64,000 bases of DNA from Bacteroidota bacterium. Lineage in GTDB: Bacteria; Bacteroidota; Bacteroidia; AKYH767-A; 2013-40CM-41-45. This document shows, piece by piece, positions 34,345 to 43,345 of the stretch (its first letter is position 1; the number at the start of each line of letters is the position of its first letter). The DNA lies in contig SHNE01000048.1 of NCBI GenBank assembly GCA_004295015.1, positions 1 through 64,000 on the forward strand. Direction: 5' to 3'. Under the pieces are notes generated by a model, which ran no database searches, was not told the DNA's origin, and saw only the letters and a program-made list of their open reading frames with translations. Position numbers and translations under genes: made by a program.

Positions 34345-37300
34345 TTATGAAAGGATTAGCGGAACTGTAAGGCGTAAGGTCGTCCCTTTACCAGGGATTG
34401 ATTTGACATCCAGTTTGCCATTCATCATCGAGGCTCTTTCCTTCATTCCCAACAGTCCAAATGTCTTGTTTGTAAAACCATCTGAAATTTCAAAACCTTT
34501 TCCATTGTCTGAAATTATCAATTCCATATTGCCATTTTTTTGATTTAATTGAGCAGACACATTGTTAGCACCTGCGTGCTTGACAACGTTAATCAGACTT
34601 TCCTGAAATATTCTAAAAATACCGATGGAAATTTTTGAATCAAGATTTGGTTCGTCCATTGTAATATGAAAATCAAAATTGATATTTGTTCGTCGCTCAA
34701 ATTCTTTAACCTGATGTTCCAGCGTTGCAAACAGGCCAATGTCATCCAGTAAGGAAGGTCGTAGCTCAGAATTAATTCTTCTTACACTTGAAACTGAACT
34801 ATCGATCAATTCTTTAATATCTTTAATCAGCTTTTGAGCTTTTTCATTATCTCCGATATATCCTGATAGCCTTGAAACATCTATCTTAATTGCAAGTAGC
34901 TGTTGACCAATTTCATCGTGTAATTCCCTTGATAATGCCAGTCTTTCTTCCTCTCTTATGTTTTGAAGGTGTGTGGTGAGCTGACGGAGTTGTATCGTGT
35001 ATTCAGCAATTTTTTGTTGAGCTTTGATTTGATCGTCTATATCTTTATAAAATATTGAACACATTGGTTCTCCATCTATATCCATAATAGAAGTACTTAC
35101 CAAAAGATTTACAATTTCTCCATCTTTCCTGATGTGCTTTGATTCAAATTGTAGATGTCTTTCTCTCAGGGTTTCGTCGAATCGTTCCAATCTTCCATCT
35201 GCTGATTTATTCAATTTTAAATCGTTAACTGTCATATTCAATAGTTCCTCTCTTGAATAACCGCTTGTCTGACAATAGGAAGGATTTACCTCAATGATTT
35301 TACCATTCCTGTCAGCCAGCATAAAACCATCCATCATCGTATTTATTACTTGAGCATTTCGCTGGAGCGCTAATTGTTTTTCAAGCTCATACTTTTTAGA
35401 TTCGGTGATGTCTTCGGCGTATCCATATTCGGTTAGATTTCCATTAGCACTTTTAACCACATTTGCTTTAGCTTTAATCCATCTGATACTCCCATCCGGT
35501 TTGATAATGCGATAGCTAATAATATTGAAAAGCGTTGTTGAAATATTCTTGTGTGCAGCAATAACCTTTTGTTTATCTTCAGGATGAACAGATTCAATAA
35601 AGGATGATGGATTTCTATAAAGCTCAGTACCTTTTTTTCCCCAGATAGTCTCATAAGATGGACTTATATACAGTGTTTGATGAGATTTGATATCGTTTAC
35701 CCAGTACACCCCCGGGATGTTTTCTATTAAGTTCTGAAACTGAAGTTTTGAATTGTATAATTCAGTTTGCTCCTTTTTTCTTGCAGTTATATCCTTCGCA
35801 AATACAAGAATTTTATTTGGTTCAATTAATTTCGATGTTACTTCTACAAGAATAGGGTCACCTTTTTTCTTTTTTAGTAAGCGTTCAGATGTCGTTGTTA
35901 AACCTTGATTGACTTCCTCAAATTTGAATGGTACTTTTTCTATATCTTTTTTATATACCAGATCGAATATTGATAAATTACTTAGCTCCTTAGATGTGTA
36001 TCCTGACATTTTGCAAGTGCTACTGTTGACTGATTTAAAATTCCCTTTTTGATCAATAATAAATATGGCATCAGAGGCCTGCTCAACCAAGGTGCGGTAT
36101 TTTTGTTCACTTTTAATTAGCTCTTTTTCTGCTTCAACACGTTTTGTATGATCAATGACAGTTCCCTGGAATTTTATTGCTTTCCCTTTCGAATTACAGA
36201 TAACTTCTAACTCAACGGAAACATAGCGGATTTCTCCATTTCGGTGTTGAACTCTGTATTCCATACTTGCGTCCTTCTTTGTCCTTTCAATCTCTTTAAC
36301 GAGTTTATTATGGTAAGCCCTATCATCAGGATGCAAACAATTTATAACAGCCTGGTAGTTGATTTTAGTTCCCTTTTTAAGGCCATAAATTTCAAACATC
36401 CGATCTGACCAGAAGACCTCATCTTTTGTAATATCCCATTCCCAGAAACCAATTTTACCAATCCGTATAGCAGCTTCAGTTTTTTTTCTGAAACTGTTAA
36501 TCTGAGCATCTGTTTTCTTTTTCTCAGTGATATCTCTGAAGTAGATTGATAGCCCGGTCGGAGAAGGGTAGATGTGGTTTTCAAACCATTTGCCGAGTGG
36601 CGCATAAAATTCTTCCACAAATTTATACTTCTGTTCTCGCATCGACTGTTTATACGCTTTATGAAAAATCTGAGCGTCTTTTGCATCGAATTCGGAACAA
36701 ACATGCTTACCAATAACCGTTGCAGGATCTATATTGAATATTTGAGCTGCTTTTTTATTCATGTAAGTATATCGCCATTTTGTGTCAAGTGCTACAAATC
36801 CATCTGTGATTCTACTTAATGATGTTCGATAATTCTCTTCTGCTTTGCGTAAATTATTTTCTATGGTTAACTTTAAGGTTATATTTTCAGCTACCACCAA
36901 AAGCGAGTGTATTTTTTTCTTATCGGTAAATAGAGGGACGGTTTTATATAGATAGTCCTGATCATCTATTTTCATGTGAAAAGTTTGTGGATGTCCATTG
37001 AAAGTTTTATCATAGGCCTCAACAACTTTGTTCACGAATTTTTTGCCTAAACGCTTTAAGCTTTCCTGAACAGTCATTCCCATATAGGAATCCGGACACA
37101 AATTATTTTTATTGAATTCTTCTCCACCGGCATATTGAATGATGTAATTTGTGTCTACAATTGCAACATAGGATTTTGGGAAATTGTTAGTAACAATTCT
37201 TAACATCTCGTCACTGTTAATAGATTTTCCCGCTGCTGTTTTTTTATATTGAAAGGTGGTATATTTTGTCTTTAATGCAAGTTGGCCAAGAATATTTTTC

Positions 37301-37761
37301 AATACTGCTGGCAACAGGGCGAGATTTTTTTTCAGGATGTATTCTCTGATTCCTAATTTTAAACTTAATGAAAGAGCTTCCTCATTTATCTTATTCAATA
37401 ATAGTATTATCGGTAAATTGTGTCTTGCCGTAATAGACCGTAGTTTGACATAATCTTTCAGCCCCGATTTTTGATCGACAATAATTAAATCTGATTTGAA
37501 TTTTTTTACATGATTAGCCAAACTATCTAAATCATCAAAAGCATGAAGTGTGAACTTCTTGTTCAGTTTGGATTTTACCTGATGTTCGTCCCCTTTTATG
37601 GAACTGAATAGAATAAGATTTAATTCATTAATCATCCGGATCAGATTAGGATAAAAGAGTACGGAATTGTCTTTATAAAAATATACATAATTATAAATCC
37701 CATGTGTTTCTACAGTGATTATAAATGCCTGAAAAACAGCCATAAGCGTGATTTTAGACAT
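34345..37761 (-). CDS. six-PAS sensor histidine kinase with degenerate receiver (NarL-type HK)
   Basis: The 1138-residue protein begins with a degenerate receiver-like domain (about 45-165: IIVDQKSG keeps the Asp, but the acidic pair and the Thr are missing). It has six PAS/PAC repeats (about 180-915) and a HisKA_3 dimerisation domain with phospho-acceptor His948 (SRELHDEIGQ). A HATPase_c domain follows with N (LINVVKHAG), G1 (DNGKGFEI) and G2 (GLLGMKERA) boxes. No transmembrane segment is evident, so it senses in the cytosol, as redox or light sensors do. No response regulator is adjacent. A start inside the first 40 residues is possible. Confidence 0.9.
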   Translation of the reverse strand: MSKITLMAVFQAFIITVETHGIYNYVYFYKDNSVLFYPNLIRMINELNLILFSSIKGDEHQVKSKLNKKFTLHAFDDLDSLANHVKKFKSDLIIVDQKSGLKDYVKLRSITARHNLPIILLLNKINEEALSLSLKLGIREYILKKNLALLPAVLKNILGQLALKTKYTTFQYKKTAAGKSINSDEMLRIVTNNFPKSYVAIVDTNYIIQYAGGEEFNKNNLCPDSYMGMTVQESLKRLGKKFVNKVVEAYDKTFNGHPQTFHMKIDDQDYLYKTVPLFTDKKKIHSLLVVAENITLKLTIENNLRKAEENYRTSLSRITDGFVALDTKWRYTYMNKKAAQIFNIDPATVIGKHVCSEFDAKDAQIFHKAYKQSMREQKYKFVEEFYAPLGKWFENHIYPSPTGLSIYFRDITEKKKTDAQINSFRKKTEAAIRIGKIGFWEWDITKDEVFWSDRMFEIYGLKKGTKINYQAVINCLHPDDRAYHNKLVKEIERTKKDASMEYRVQHRNGEIRYVSVELEVICNSKGKAIKFQGTVIDHTKRVEAEKELIKSEQKYRTLVEQASDAIFIIDQKGNFKSVNSSTCKMSGYTSKELSNLSIFDLVYKKDIEKVPFKFEEVNQGLTTTSERLLKKKKGDPILVEVTSKLIEPNKILVFAKDITARKKEQTELYNSKLQFQNLIENIPGVYWVNDIKSHQTLYISPSYETIWGKKGTELYRNPSSFIESVHPEDKQKVIAAHKNISTTLFNIISYRIIKPDGSIRWIKAKANVVKSANGNLTEYGYAEDITESKKYELEKQLALQRNAQVINTMMDGFMLADRNGKIIEVNPSYCQTSGYSREELLNMTVNDLKLNKSADGRLERFDETLRERHLQFESKHIRKDGEIVNLLVSTSIMDIDGEPMCSIFYKDIDDQIKAQQKIAEYTIQLRQLTTHLQNIREEERLALSRELHDEIGQQLLAIKIDVSRLSGYIGDNEKAQKLIKDIKELIDSSVSSVRRINSELRPSLLDDIGLFATLEHQVKEFERRTNINFDFHITMDEPNLDSKISIGIFRIFQESLINVVKHAGANNVSAQLNQKNGNMELIISDNGKGFEISDGFTNKTFGLLGMKERASMMNGKLDVKSIPGKGTTLRLTVPLILS

Positions 37762-37862
37762 ATATGCTGTAAATCCTGGTTTATTTTAAATTTGCAAGAG
37801 GACATTTGAAGAAGCTATAAAGGAATTTATTCAATTTAATCAGGGAATAGTTTATTGAGTTT

Positions 37863-37892
37863 GGCTCCCGGTGTTCTAATTAATCGGGAACC
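37863..37892. promoter_or_regulatory. inverted repeat upstream of the ECF sigma operon
   Basis: GGCTCCCG at 37863-37870 pairs with CGGGAACC at 37885-37892 with one mismatch across a 14-nt loop. It sits in the 175-nt divergent region between the PAS kinase and the sigma-factor gene. There is no T-run, so a terminator is unlikely; an operator is possible. Confidence 0.3.
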
Positions 37893-37936
37893 AGATTGCT
37901 TATACATTAGGTAAATTTTAAAATTCTGCCAGAGGG

Positions 37937-38515
37937 TTGGCAGATTATTTTATCAAAGATTCATGCAGTATCTTGTCAGAAATATTTTCCGTGGAATTTA
38001 ATCAGCTCTATACTTTGCATAAGGATATGGTATTTAATTTATCCTTGCAGTACGTGCAGAATGTTGAAGATGCTGAAGAAATTACGCAGGATGTTTTTCT
38101 TTCTATCCATCGGAATTTGGATAAGTTTAGGCAAGAAGCGGATTATTCAACCTGGATTTACCGCATCGCTATCAATAAATCCCTTGATTTTATCAAAAGG
38201 AAAAAAAGAAAGAAGCGCTTCGCCTTTTTGACTTCCCTGTTTTATGAAGATGGCAATGCAATTAAACATGACCATTCAGACTTCAGCCATCCCGGAGTTG
38301 CACTCGAACAAAAGGAATCAGTTGCCTCTTTGTTTAAGTTGATTAATGAACTGCCTGAAAAACAGAAAACCGTGTTAATATTATTAAAGATTGATGGCCG
38401 ATCACAGAAAGAAGCAGCATTAATAATGAATTTGACAGAAAAAGCCATTGAGTCTTTGTTGCAAAGGGCTAAAAAGAATTTGGACATCAAGCTTGCTAAA
38501 ACGAAGGATTTGTAA
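37937..38515 (+). CDS. ECF RNA polymerase sigma factor
   Basis: The 192-residue protein has sigma region 2 (about residues 25-95: YTLHKDMVFNLSLQYVQNVE, DAEEITQDVFLSIHRNL, STWIYRIAINKSLDFIKRKK) and region 4 (about 130-190: LPEKQKTVLILLKIDGRSQK, EAALIMNLTEKAIESLLQRA). No regions 1.1 or 3 are present, as in ECF factors. The assigned start is TTG at 37937, with AGAGGG just before it. It is the first gene of a six-gene plus-strand run. Its size and its two small membrane-associated neighbours match the CnrH/CnrY/CnrX arrangement. It probably controls this operon and perhaps the downstream efflux genes. Confidence 0.92.
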   Translation: MADYFIKDSCSILSEIFSVEFNQLYTLHKDMVFNLSLQYVQNVEDAEEITQDVFLSIHRNLDKFRQEADYSTWIYRIAINKSLDFIKRKKRKKRFAFLTSLFYEDGNAIKHDHSDFSHPGVALEQKESVASLFKLINELPEKQKTVLILLKIDGRSQKEAALIMNLTEKAIESLLQRAKKNLDIKLAKTKDL

Positions 38516-38547
38516 TTAACTATCGTCTAACCTCACAAACAAGAAGA

Positions 38548-38817
38548 ATGAAAATCGAAGAAAAATTGGATTTGTTGAGAACTATTCAAAAGGTTGAGGC
38601 TCCACCTTACCTCTTTACACGGATTGTGGCGAAAATTAAGAATGAACCGGAAGTAGAGGTTTCAACCGGCAAAATTACAGCTATTGGTCTCGCTTTATTT
38701 ATATTGCTACTTGTCAATATTGCTATAATCAGCAATAATGTTAGCCGGAAGAATTCTCAAACCGGAATTGCCCAATCTTATGGCTTAAGTTCAACTAACT
38801 CGTTTTACCATGACTAA
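38548..38817 (+). CDS. one-TM small protein, candidate anti-sigma factor
   Basis: This 89-residue protein has an N-terminal charged region (residues 1-45), one transmembrane helix (about 46-63) and a short periplasmic tail. Its length and N-in topology resemble CnrY (about 95 aa), the anti-sigma factor of the Cupriavidus nickel/cobalt system. Sequence similarity to CnrY is not evident by eye. It starts 32 nt after the sigma gene and its 3' end overlaps the sensor gene by 8 nt. The anti-sigma role is inferred from context and topology only. Confidence 0.7.
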   Translation: MKIEEKLDLLRTIQKVEAPPYLFTRIVAKIKNEPEVEVSTGKITAIGLALFILLLVNIAIISNNVSRKNSQTGIAQSYGLSSTNSFYHD

Positions 38818-39256
38818 ATTAGCAGTTTCAAGAACCATAGCCATAATCTTGTTGGTTCTAAATCTTAGTTTAATTTCACTTCTCCTCTTCAAAAAACCTC
38901 CACGTCCGGAAGGACCAAGGAATCTCATTATTGAAAGACTTGCCATGGATGAAAATCAGGTATCAGCCTATGATGAATTAATTAAAATGCATCAGGATCA
39001 GATTCGATTAGCTGATTTGCAGATTATCAAGTTGAAAAAAACCTTGTATTCAACTTTGCATTCTGATTCCGTCGGTGATTTGAAAGATTCTTTAATCTAT
39101 AAACTGGCAGATGCTCAATCCAAAATTGAAGAAATACATTACAAGCATTTTATCGACATCAAAAAACTCTGTAAGCCTGATCAAATTCCTCGGTTCGAAC
39201 TCCTGACTCAGGATCTTGCAAATTATTTTTCACCCAAAGAGAGAAGGAGGAAATAG
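38810..39256 (+). CDS. membrane-anchored Spy/CpxP-like periplasmic metal sensor
   Basis: The 148-residue protein has an N-terminal anchor (about residues 8-27), a Pro-rich linker and an all-helical periplasmic hairpin. It belongs to the Metal_resist/Spy/CpxP type (LAMDENQVSAYDELIKMHQD and the late CKPDQIPRFELLTQDLANYF). Candidate metal ligands are Met60-His61, His84, His110 and His113 (EIHYKHF) and Cys121. Its length equals that of CnrX (148 aa), the nickel/cobalt sensor. It probably binds a metal and releases the sigma factor through the 89-aa partner. Ligand identity is unknown. Confidence 0.78.
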   Translation: MTKLAVSRTIAIILLVLNLSLISLLLFKKPPRPEGPRNLIIERLAMDENQVSAYDELIKMHQDQIRLADLQIIKLKKTLYSTLHSDSVGDLKDSLIYKLADAQSKIEEIHYKHFIDIKKLCKPDQIPRFELLTQDLANYFSPKERRRK

Positions 39257-39257
39257 A

Positions 39258-39947
39258 TTGAAGAAATTCTTGGTCTTTTGCGTTTTCTTGCTGAGCCTTT
39301 ATTCATCTCATGGGCAAAATGATACTGTCCATTTTGAGATTAATTTTACTTTCAACAAGGAGGATCTGCAATTGAATAAATATTATTTATTGAACGGAAC
39401 CGACTCAGTAGAGATCAACACCTTGAAGTTTTATATTTCAGCTATTTCACTCTTGCATAATGGTGAAACTGTGTGGAAGGAAGCCAACAGCTTTCATTTG
39501 ATAGATGCTGAACTGAATAAAAGCACAAAGTTCGATCTTGCAGTCAAAGAGGGTGTCATTTACGATAAGTTTCGTTTTAATTTGGGGATTGATAGTCTGA
39601 CGAATGTTTCCGGTGCCATGGGAAATGATCTTGATCCTTCAAAAAATATGTATTGGACCTGGCAGAGTGGATATATCAATTTTAAACTGGAAGGTCGCTC
39701 GAATGTTTGTTTGGCAAGGAAGAATGAATTTAAATTTCATTTAGGAGGATATCAGTTCCCCTATAATTGTATACAGCAAGTTGAATTCACTCTGCCCCAA
39801 CCGGATCTCATTCATCTTCAAATCGACCTTGCTGAAATTATTTCTGAACTAAGATTCGGTGAACTGGACCATATTATGTCGCCATCTTTTTCTGCAATGG
39901 AATTGTCTTCAAGCATAGCAAAGAAAATTCGACTCCGGATACCATGA
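39258..39947 (+). CDS. MbnP-like periplasmic copper-binding protein
   Basis: The start is most likely the TTG at 39258, one base after the preceding stop, because it begins a clean signal peptide (LKKFLVFCVFLLSLYSSHGQ read with fMet). The 229-residue protein has the MbnP family pattern: VHFEINFTFNKEDLQLNKYY, LKFYISAISLL, and the hallmark MYWTWQSGYINFKLEG near the middle. In methanotrophs MbnP binds copper after MbnH converts a Trp to kynurenine. The gene overlaps the MbnH-like gene by 4 nt (ATGA), supporting a joint function. The Trp modified here is not identified. Confidence 0.8.
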   Translation: MKKFLVFCVFLLSLYSSHGQNDTVHFEINFTFNKEDLQLNKYYLLNGTDSVEINTLKFYISAISLLHNGETVWKEANSFHLIDAELNKSTKFDLAVKEGVIYDKFRFNLGIDSLTNVSGAMGNDLDPSKNMYWTWQSGYINFKLEGRSNVCLARKNEFKFHLGGYQFPYNCIQQVEFTLPQPDLIHLQIDLAEIISELRFGELDHIMSPSFSAMELSSSIAKKIRLRIP

Positions 39948-40966
39948 AGAAGTCATTCATACTGCTATTCATTTATGTTTATTTATTTTCCTCGTTCCGG
40001 ATTTTGAACGAAAAAAGTTTTATTGTACCCACAGGATTTCCGGAACCTGCTTATGATTTTTCAAAAAACATATTGACTACTGAAAAGATTGAACTGGGAA
40101 GAGCTCTGTTTTATGATCCGATTTTATCCCGCGACAATAGCATTTCCTGCTCATCTTGTCATTCTGTATACAATTCCTTCGCTCACACGGATCATGATCT
40201 TAGTCACGGGATAGACGATCTTATCGGGACAAGAAATGCTCCTGCATTGATTAATCTGGCCTGGCATAAGAGCTTCATGTGGGATGGAGCCGTAAACCAT
40301 CTGGAAGTACAAGCATTGGCTCCTATTACTCATCCCAAAGAAATGGATGAGAGTATGAACCATATAGTTTTTAAGTTATCTCAATCGGATCTGTATACAA
40401 AGCTATTTATGAATGCTTATAACGATACTTCAATTACCGGAGAGAAAATTTTAAAGGCCCTCACTCAATTTCAGTTGATTTTTGTCTCATCTTCTTCCCG
40501 GTACGATAGTATGACCCAAAAGCAAATAAAGTTTACATACCAGGAAGAGAACGGATACAATTTATTTAAAAAAAATTGCAATACCTGTCATGCAGAACCG
40601 CTGTTTAGTACCTATACCTTTGCAAACAATGGTTTAGGATTGGATACGACTCTTAATGATTTTGGAAGAATGCAAATCACGAAGGAGCGGAGTGACTCAC
40701 TCAAATTTAAAATTCCTACTCTCAGAAACATTGAGTATTCACCACCCTATATGCACGACGGCCGATTCAAGAGTCTCTTTGCAGTCTTAAATCATTATAC
40801 AAGCGGAATACATCAAACTACCAACCTTGCTCCGGAGCTTAAAAGTCCAATTATCTTATCGGAGAATGAAAAGGTTGATTTAATTGCATTTTTACTCACA
40901 TTGAGTGATAAAAAATTTATCTTCAATCCTGATTTCAGTTATCCAAGAGAATTATTTGCGAAATAG
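39944..40966 (+). CDS. MbnH/MauG-like di-heme c-type cytochrome (CCP family)
   Basis: The 340-residue periplasmic protein has a signal peptide and two haem motifs, CSSCH (69-73) and CNTCH (212-216). Other CCP/MauG-family motifs are GRALFYDPILSRDNSISC, the GTRNAPALINLAWHKSFMWD block and a final TLRNIEYSPPYMHDG. It should be a di-haem enzyme using peroxide or O2 to form a bis-Fe(IV)-like oxidant. Its 4-nt overlap with the MbnP-like gene argues that it is the MbnH that modifies MbnP, rather than a free peroxidase. The activity is inferred. Confidence 0.85.
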   Translation: MKKSFILLFIYVYLFSSFRILNEKSFIVPTGFPEPAYDFSKNILTTEKIELGRALFYDPILSRDNSISCSSCHSVYNSFAHTDHDLSHGIDDLIGTRNAPALINLAWHKSFMWDGAVNHLEVQALAPITHPKEMDESMNHIVFKLSQSDLYTKLFMNAYNDTSITGEKILKALTQFQLIFVSSSSRYDSMTQKQIKFTYQEENGYNLFKKNCNTCHAEPLFSTYTFANNGLGLDTTLNDFGRMQITKERSDSLKFKIPTLRNIEYSPPYMHDGRFKSLFAVLNHYTSGIHQTTNLAPELKSPIILSENEKVDLIAFLLTLSDKKFIFNPDFSYPRELFAK

Positions 40967-41018
40967 CGAGGGATCCGGAATTACATGTCGTCTAATTTTA
41001 TAAAACAATATCATCAAA

Positions 41019-42380
41019 ATGGTCAGAAAAATTTCATTACTCACGCTATTATCATATTTTAGTCTTTCAATGCAAGCTCAGACGAATCCGGCAATACTCT
41101 CCTGGTTACAGAATAATTCGGTCTTGGGTAGCTACTACATGCAGGGAAATTCTGTCGCTTTGTCAAACAACACTCTTGTTAACGTACAAACTGTACAGTA
41201 TTCAGCTAACTGGGTTTATGTTTCTACGCAAGGTATCCCTTCTTATCCGACCGGGCCCTTTCTTGATGGAAACCCGAGTCAGGCAACTGCTCGAAATGCC
41301 ATTTTCAAAATTCCGTTGAATCCGGTTCAGAATCCCGGAACGCCGACAAATACAAGTCCGGGTAATATTGGAATCTTTGTCAATGGAGTTGCACTGTTCG
41401 ATTACCGTGATGGTGTTTCCTGGAAAAATTCTACAAACTCACTTGCCGGTGGCCCGGGTGGGGGAATGGGAGATAATGTTTGGAATCGTGATGCTATTGT
41501 TGCAGAACGCGCCGGCTTCGACTGTTCTAAAGGTCATCCTGCTATGGGAAACTACCATCATCACCAGAATCCTTCAGCCTTTAAATTGGACCTTGTTGTG
41601 ATTTCTAACATTTGTAATTTGTATGATGCTGACGGCCTCTATGTGATCGACAGCACACAGCATTCACCGCTTATTGGTTTTGCCTACGATGGTTTTCCTA
41701 TCTATGGAGCTTATGCCTTTAAGGAAGTGAATGGAACAGGTGCTATTGTCAGAATGCAATCTTCTTATCAGCTCCGAAATATTACAACAAGAACTACGTA
41801 TGCAAATGGTTCCACCGTCACTCCCGGTCCTCCTGTGAGCTCGACCTATCCTTTGGGGTATTTCAGAGAAGATTATGAGTACATCGCGCATCCATCTGAA
41901 CCTGAATTTTTGGATGAACACAATGGAAGATTTTGTATCACTCCTGAGTATCCTGCAGGAACCTATGCATATTTTTGTACAGTAAACGAAAACTGGAATT
42001 CTGCCTATCCCTATGCCGTAGGGCCAACATTTTATGGAACGAAAGTGGCCTCTTCCGTGACTTCAATAACTGAAGCAGTTACCCAGTACAGCCCGGTTAC
42101 ATCTTCCATTTCTGAATCGGATTTTGAGGAACTGAACGTTTCCGTCTATCCCAATCCAGCCGGTGATTTAATTGCCGTTCAAATAAAAGGATTACTCAAA
42201 GAAGATCTTATTGTAAAACTATTTGATTTATCAGGTAAGCTAATCGCCGAATCAGGAATTACAAAAGGAAGTACAATTGCTTACTTTGATACCCGTACCT
42301 ATTATTCAGGAATGTATTTGTTGAAGGTGAGTAAAGGTGACATGGAGCTCAGCCGAAAGGTTTCAATCAATAGAAACTAA
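41019..42380 (+). CDS. T9SS-secreted YHYH-domain protein
   Basis: The 453-residue protein has a signal peptide (residues 1-20), the YHYH domain (about 85-320, containing HPAMGNYHHHQNPSAFKLDL, YDADGLYVIDSTQHSPLIGF, AYDGFPIYGAY) and a T9SS sorting tail (VYPNPAGDLIAVQI). The His-rich segment could bind a metal ion. YHYH proteins of Bacteroidota often occur beside MbnP and copper genes (recalled), and here the gene follows the MbnH-like gene after 52 nt. It is probably the outermost, surface-displayed member of the metal operon. Confidence 0.82.
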   Translation: MVRKISLLTLLSYFSLSMQAQTNPAILSWLQNNSVLGSYYMQGNSVALSNNTLVNVQTVQYSANWVYVSTQGIPSYPTGPFLDGNPSQATARNAIFKIPLNPVQNPGTPTNTSPGNIGIFVNGVALFDYRDGVSWKNSTNSLAGGPGGGMGDNVWNRDAIVAERAGFDCSKGHPAMGNYHHHQNPSAFKLDLVVISNICNLYDADGLYVIDSTQHSPLIGFAYDGFPIYGAYAFKEVNGTGAIVRMQSSYQLRNITTRTTYANGSTVTPGPPVSSTYPLGYFREDYEYIAHPSEPEFLDEHNGRFCITPEYPAGTYAYFCTVNENWNSAYPYAVGPTFYGTKVASSVTSITEAVTQYSPVTSSISESDFEELNVSVYPNPAGDLIAVQIKGLLKEDLIVKLFDLSGKLIAESGITKGSTIAYFDTRTYYSGMYLLKVSKGDMELSRKVSINRN

Positions 42381-42503
42381 TACGCGATCCTTCAAAATTT
42401 ACACTTCATCTCCGGAGATTATTTTGTGAATTATTCCTTTGTTTTTTTCATTTTATTTTTGTATATTACAACTAATCAATAAAACTTTATAAAATAATAA
42501 AAC

Positions 42504-42716
42504 ATGGATAATATTGTAAAAATGGTTACCGAGAAGGCCGGGATTTCAGAATCTCAGGCTAAGTTGGCAGTTGATACTGTCGTTTCGTTTTTGAAAGATA
42601 AGATGCCTGCTGGAGTAGGCTCACAAGTAGAATCTTTCATGAAAGGTGGTTCCGGGTCTTTTGGAGATTTGGCCGGAGGATTAAAAGATAAAGTGGGTGG
42701 AATGTTTGGGAAGTAA
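42504..42716 (+). CDS. small Gly-rich conserved protein
   Basis: A 70-residue protein: the first 35 residues are an amphipathic helical segment (MVTEKAGISESQAKLAVDTV, then VSFLKDKMP) and the rest is Gly-rich with alternating Lys (GLKDKVGGMFGK). It has no signal peptide. Similar small proteins with a helix-turn-helix-like DUF2267/DUF937-type N-terminus are common in Bacteroidota; function unknown. It has its own predicted terminator and an upstream T-rich region, so it is probably expressed separately from the flanking operons. Confidence 0.65.
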   Translation: MDNIVKMVTEKAGISESQAKLAVDTVVSFLKDKMPAGVGSQVESFMKGGSGSFGDLAGGLKDKVGGMFGK

Positions 42717-42739
42717 TTTCCCTTTCCATCAAATAGTTT

Positions 42740-42780
42740 AACGGGTCTGTCTTAATTTCAGGACAGGCCCGTTTTCTTTT
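42740..42780 (+). terminator. strong intrinsic terminator
   Basis: AACGGGTCTGTC (42740-42751) and GACAGGCCCGTT (42762-42773) form a 12-bp stem with one G-T pair and a 10-nt loop, followed by TTCTTTTATCC. It directly follows the 70-aa gene and separates the sigma operon region from the efflux unit. Confidence 0.85.
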
Positions 42781-42848
42781 ATCCTTTGAAGGAAAAGAAG
42801 TACCTGTTATGACATTCATTTAGACGACAAAATGTTCCTGGGAATTTA

Positions 42849-42880
42849 TTTGATTTAAATCACTGATTTATCTACATTTG
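42849..42880 (+). promoter_or_regulatory. Bacteroidota-type promoter, probably giving a leaderless transcript
   Basis: TTTG (42849-42852), 20 nt, TACATTTG (42873-42880): a perfect match to the -33/-7 consensus. The GTG start codon (42886) lies only 5 nt beyond the -7 box, so transcription should start at or next to the start codon. Confidence 0.65.
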
Positions 42881-42885
42881 TCTTC

Positions 42886-43263
42886 GTGAAAAAAGCTTTG
42901 GCTCTGCTCTTATTTTCTGCATACCTGATCTCAACAACTGAGATTGGTCAGCTTCTTAAATTGCCTCTGCTAATTGAGCATTTTTTTAAGCATAAAGAGC
43001 AAAGTGAAAGTCATTCGATCTACGACTTTTTCAGTATGCATTATGGCGAACATGCCGGATCAGACAAGGAGCATGAAAAGCTTCCTTTTAAATCACATGA
43101 TGGATGCATAAATTCCATATTGCTCGTTTCTGTTTCTAACACATTTTCTGCTCCGTCCATCAGTTCATTTTCTTTTGAAATAAAAACTTTTAATTTTTAC
43201 GACGACTTATTTTTAACTTCCTCCTTCCAGGCCAACATTTGGCAGCCTCCAAAATTCAGCTGA
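42886..43263 (+). CDS. small His-rich exported protein of the efflux operon
   Basis: The 125-residue protein starts at GTG 42886, where a signal peptide (KKALALLLFSAYLIS) begins immediately. The region LIEHFFKHKEQSESHSIYDF continuing into MHYGEHAGSDKEHEK has eight His residues in about 40 positions and several acidic residues, and later there is a single DGCIN. It ends NIWQPPKFS. Small proteins of this kind directly precede czcA-type genes in other Bacteroidota (recalled). It is 82 nt ahead of the pump gene. Periplasmic metal binding or delivery to the pump is the likely role, unproven. Confidence 0.75.
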   Translation: MKKALALLLFSAYLISTTEIGQLLKLPLLIEHFFKHKEQSESHSIYDFFSMHYGEHAGSDKEHEKLPFKSHDGCINSILLVSVSNTFSAPSISSFSFEIKTFNFYDDLFLTSSFQANIWQPPKFS

Positions 43264-43345
43264 TTATTTCTTGAAAATTATTTTTAAATCGAGGTCATTC
43301 TTGGTTTAAATTTCTGTATAATTTCAATATTATAATAAGCAAGTT

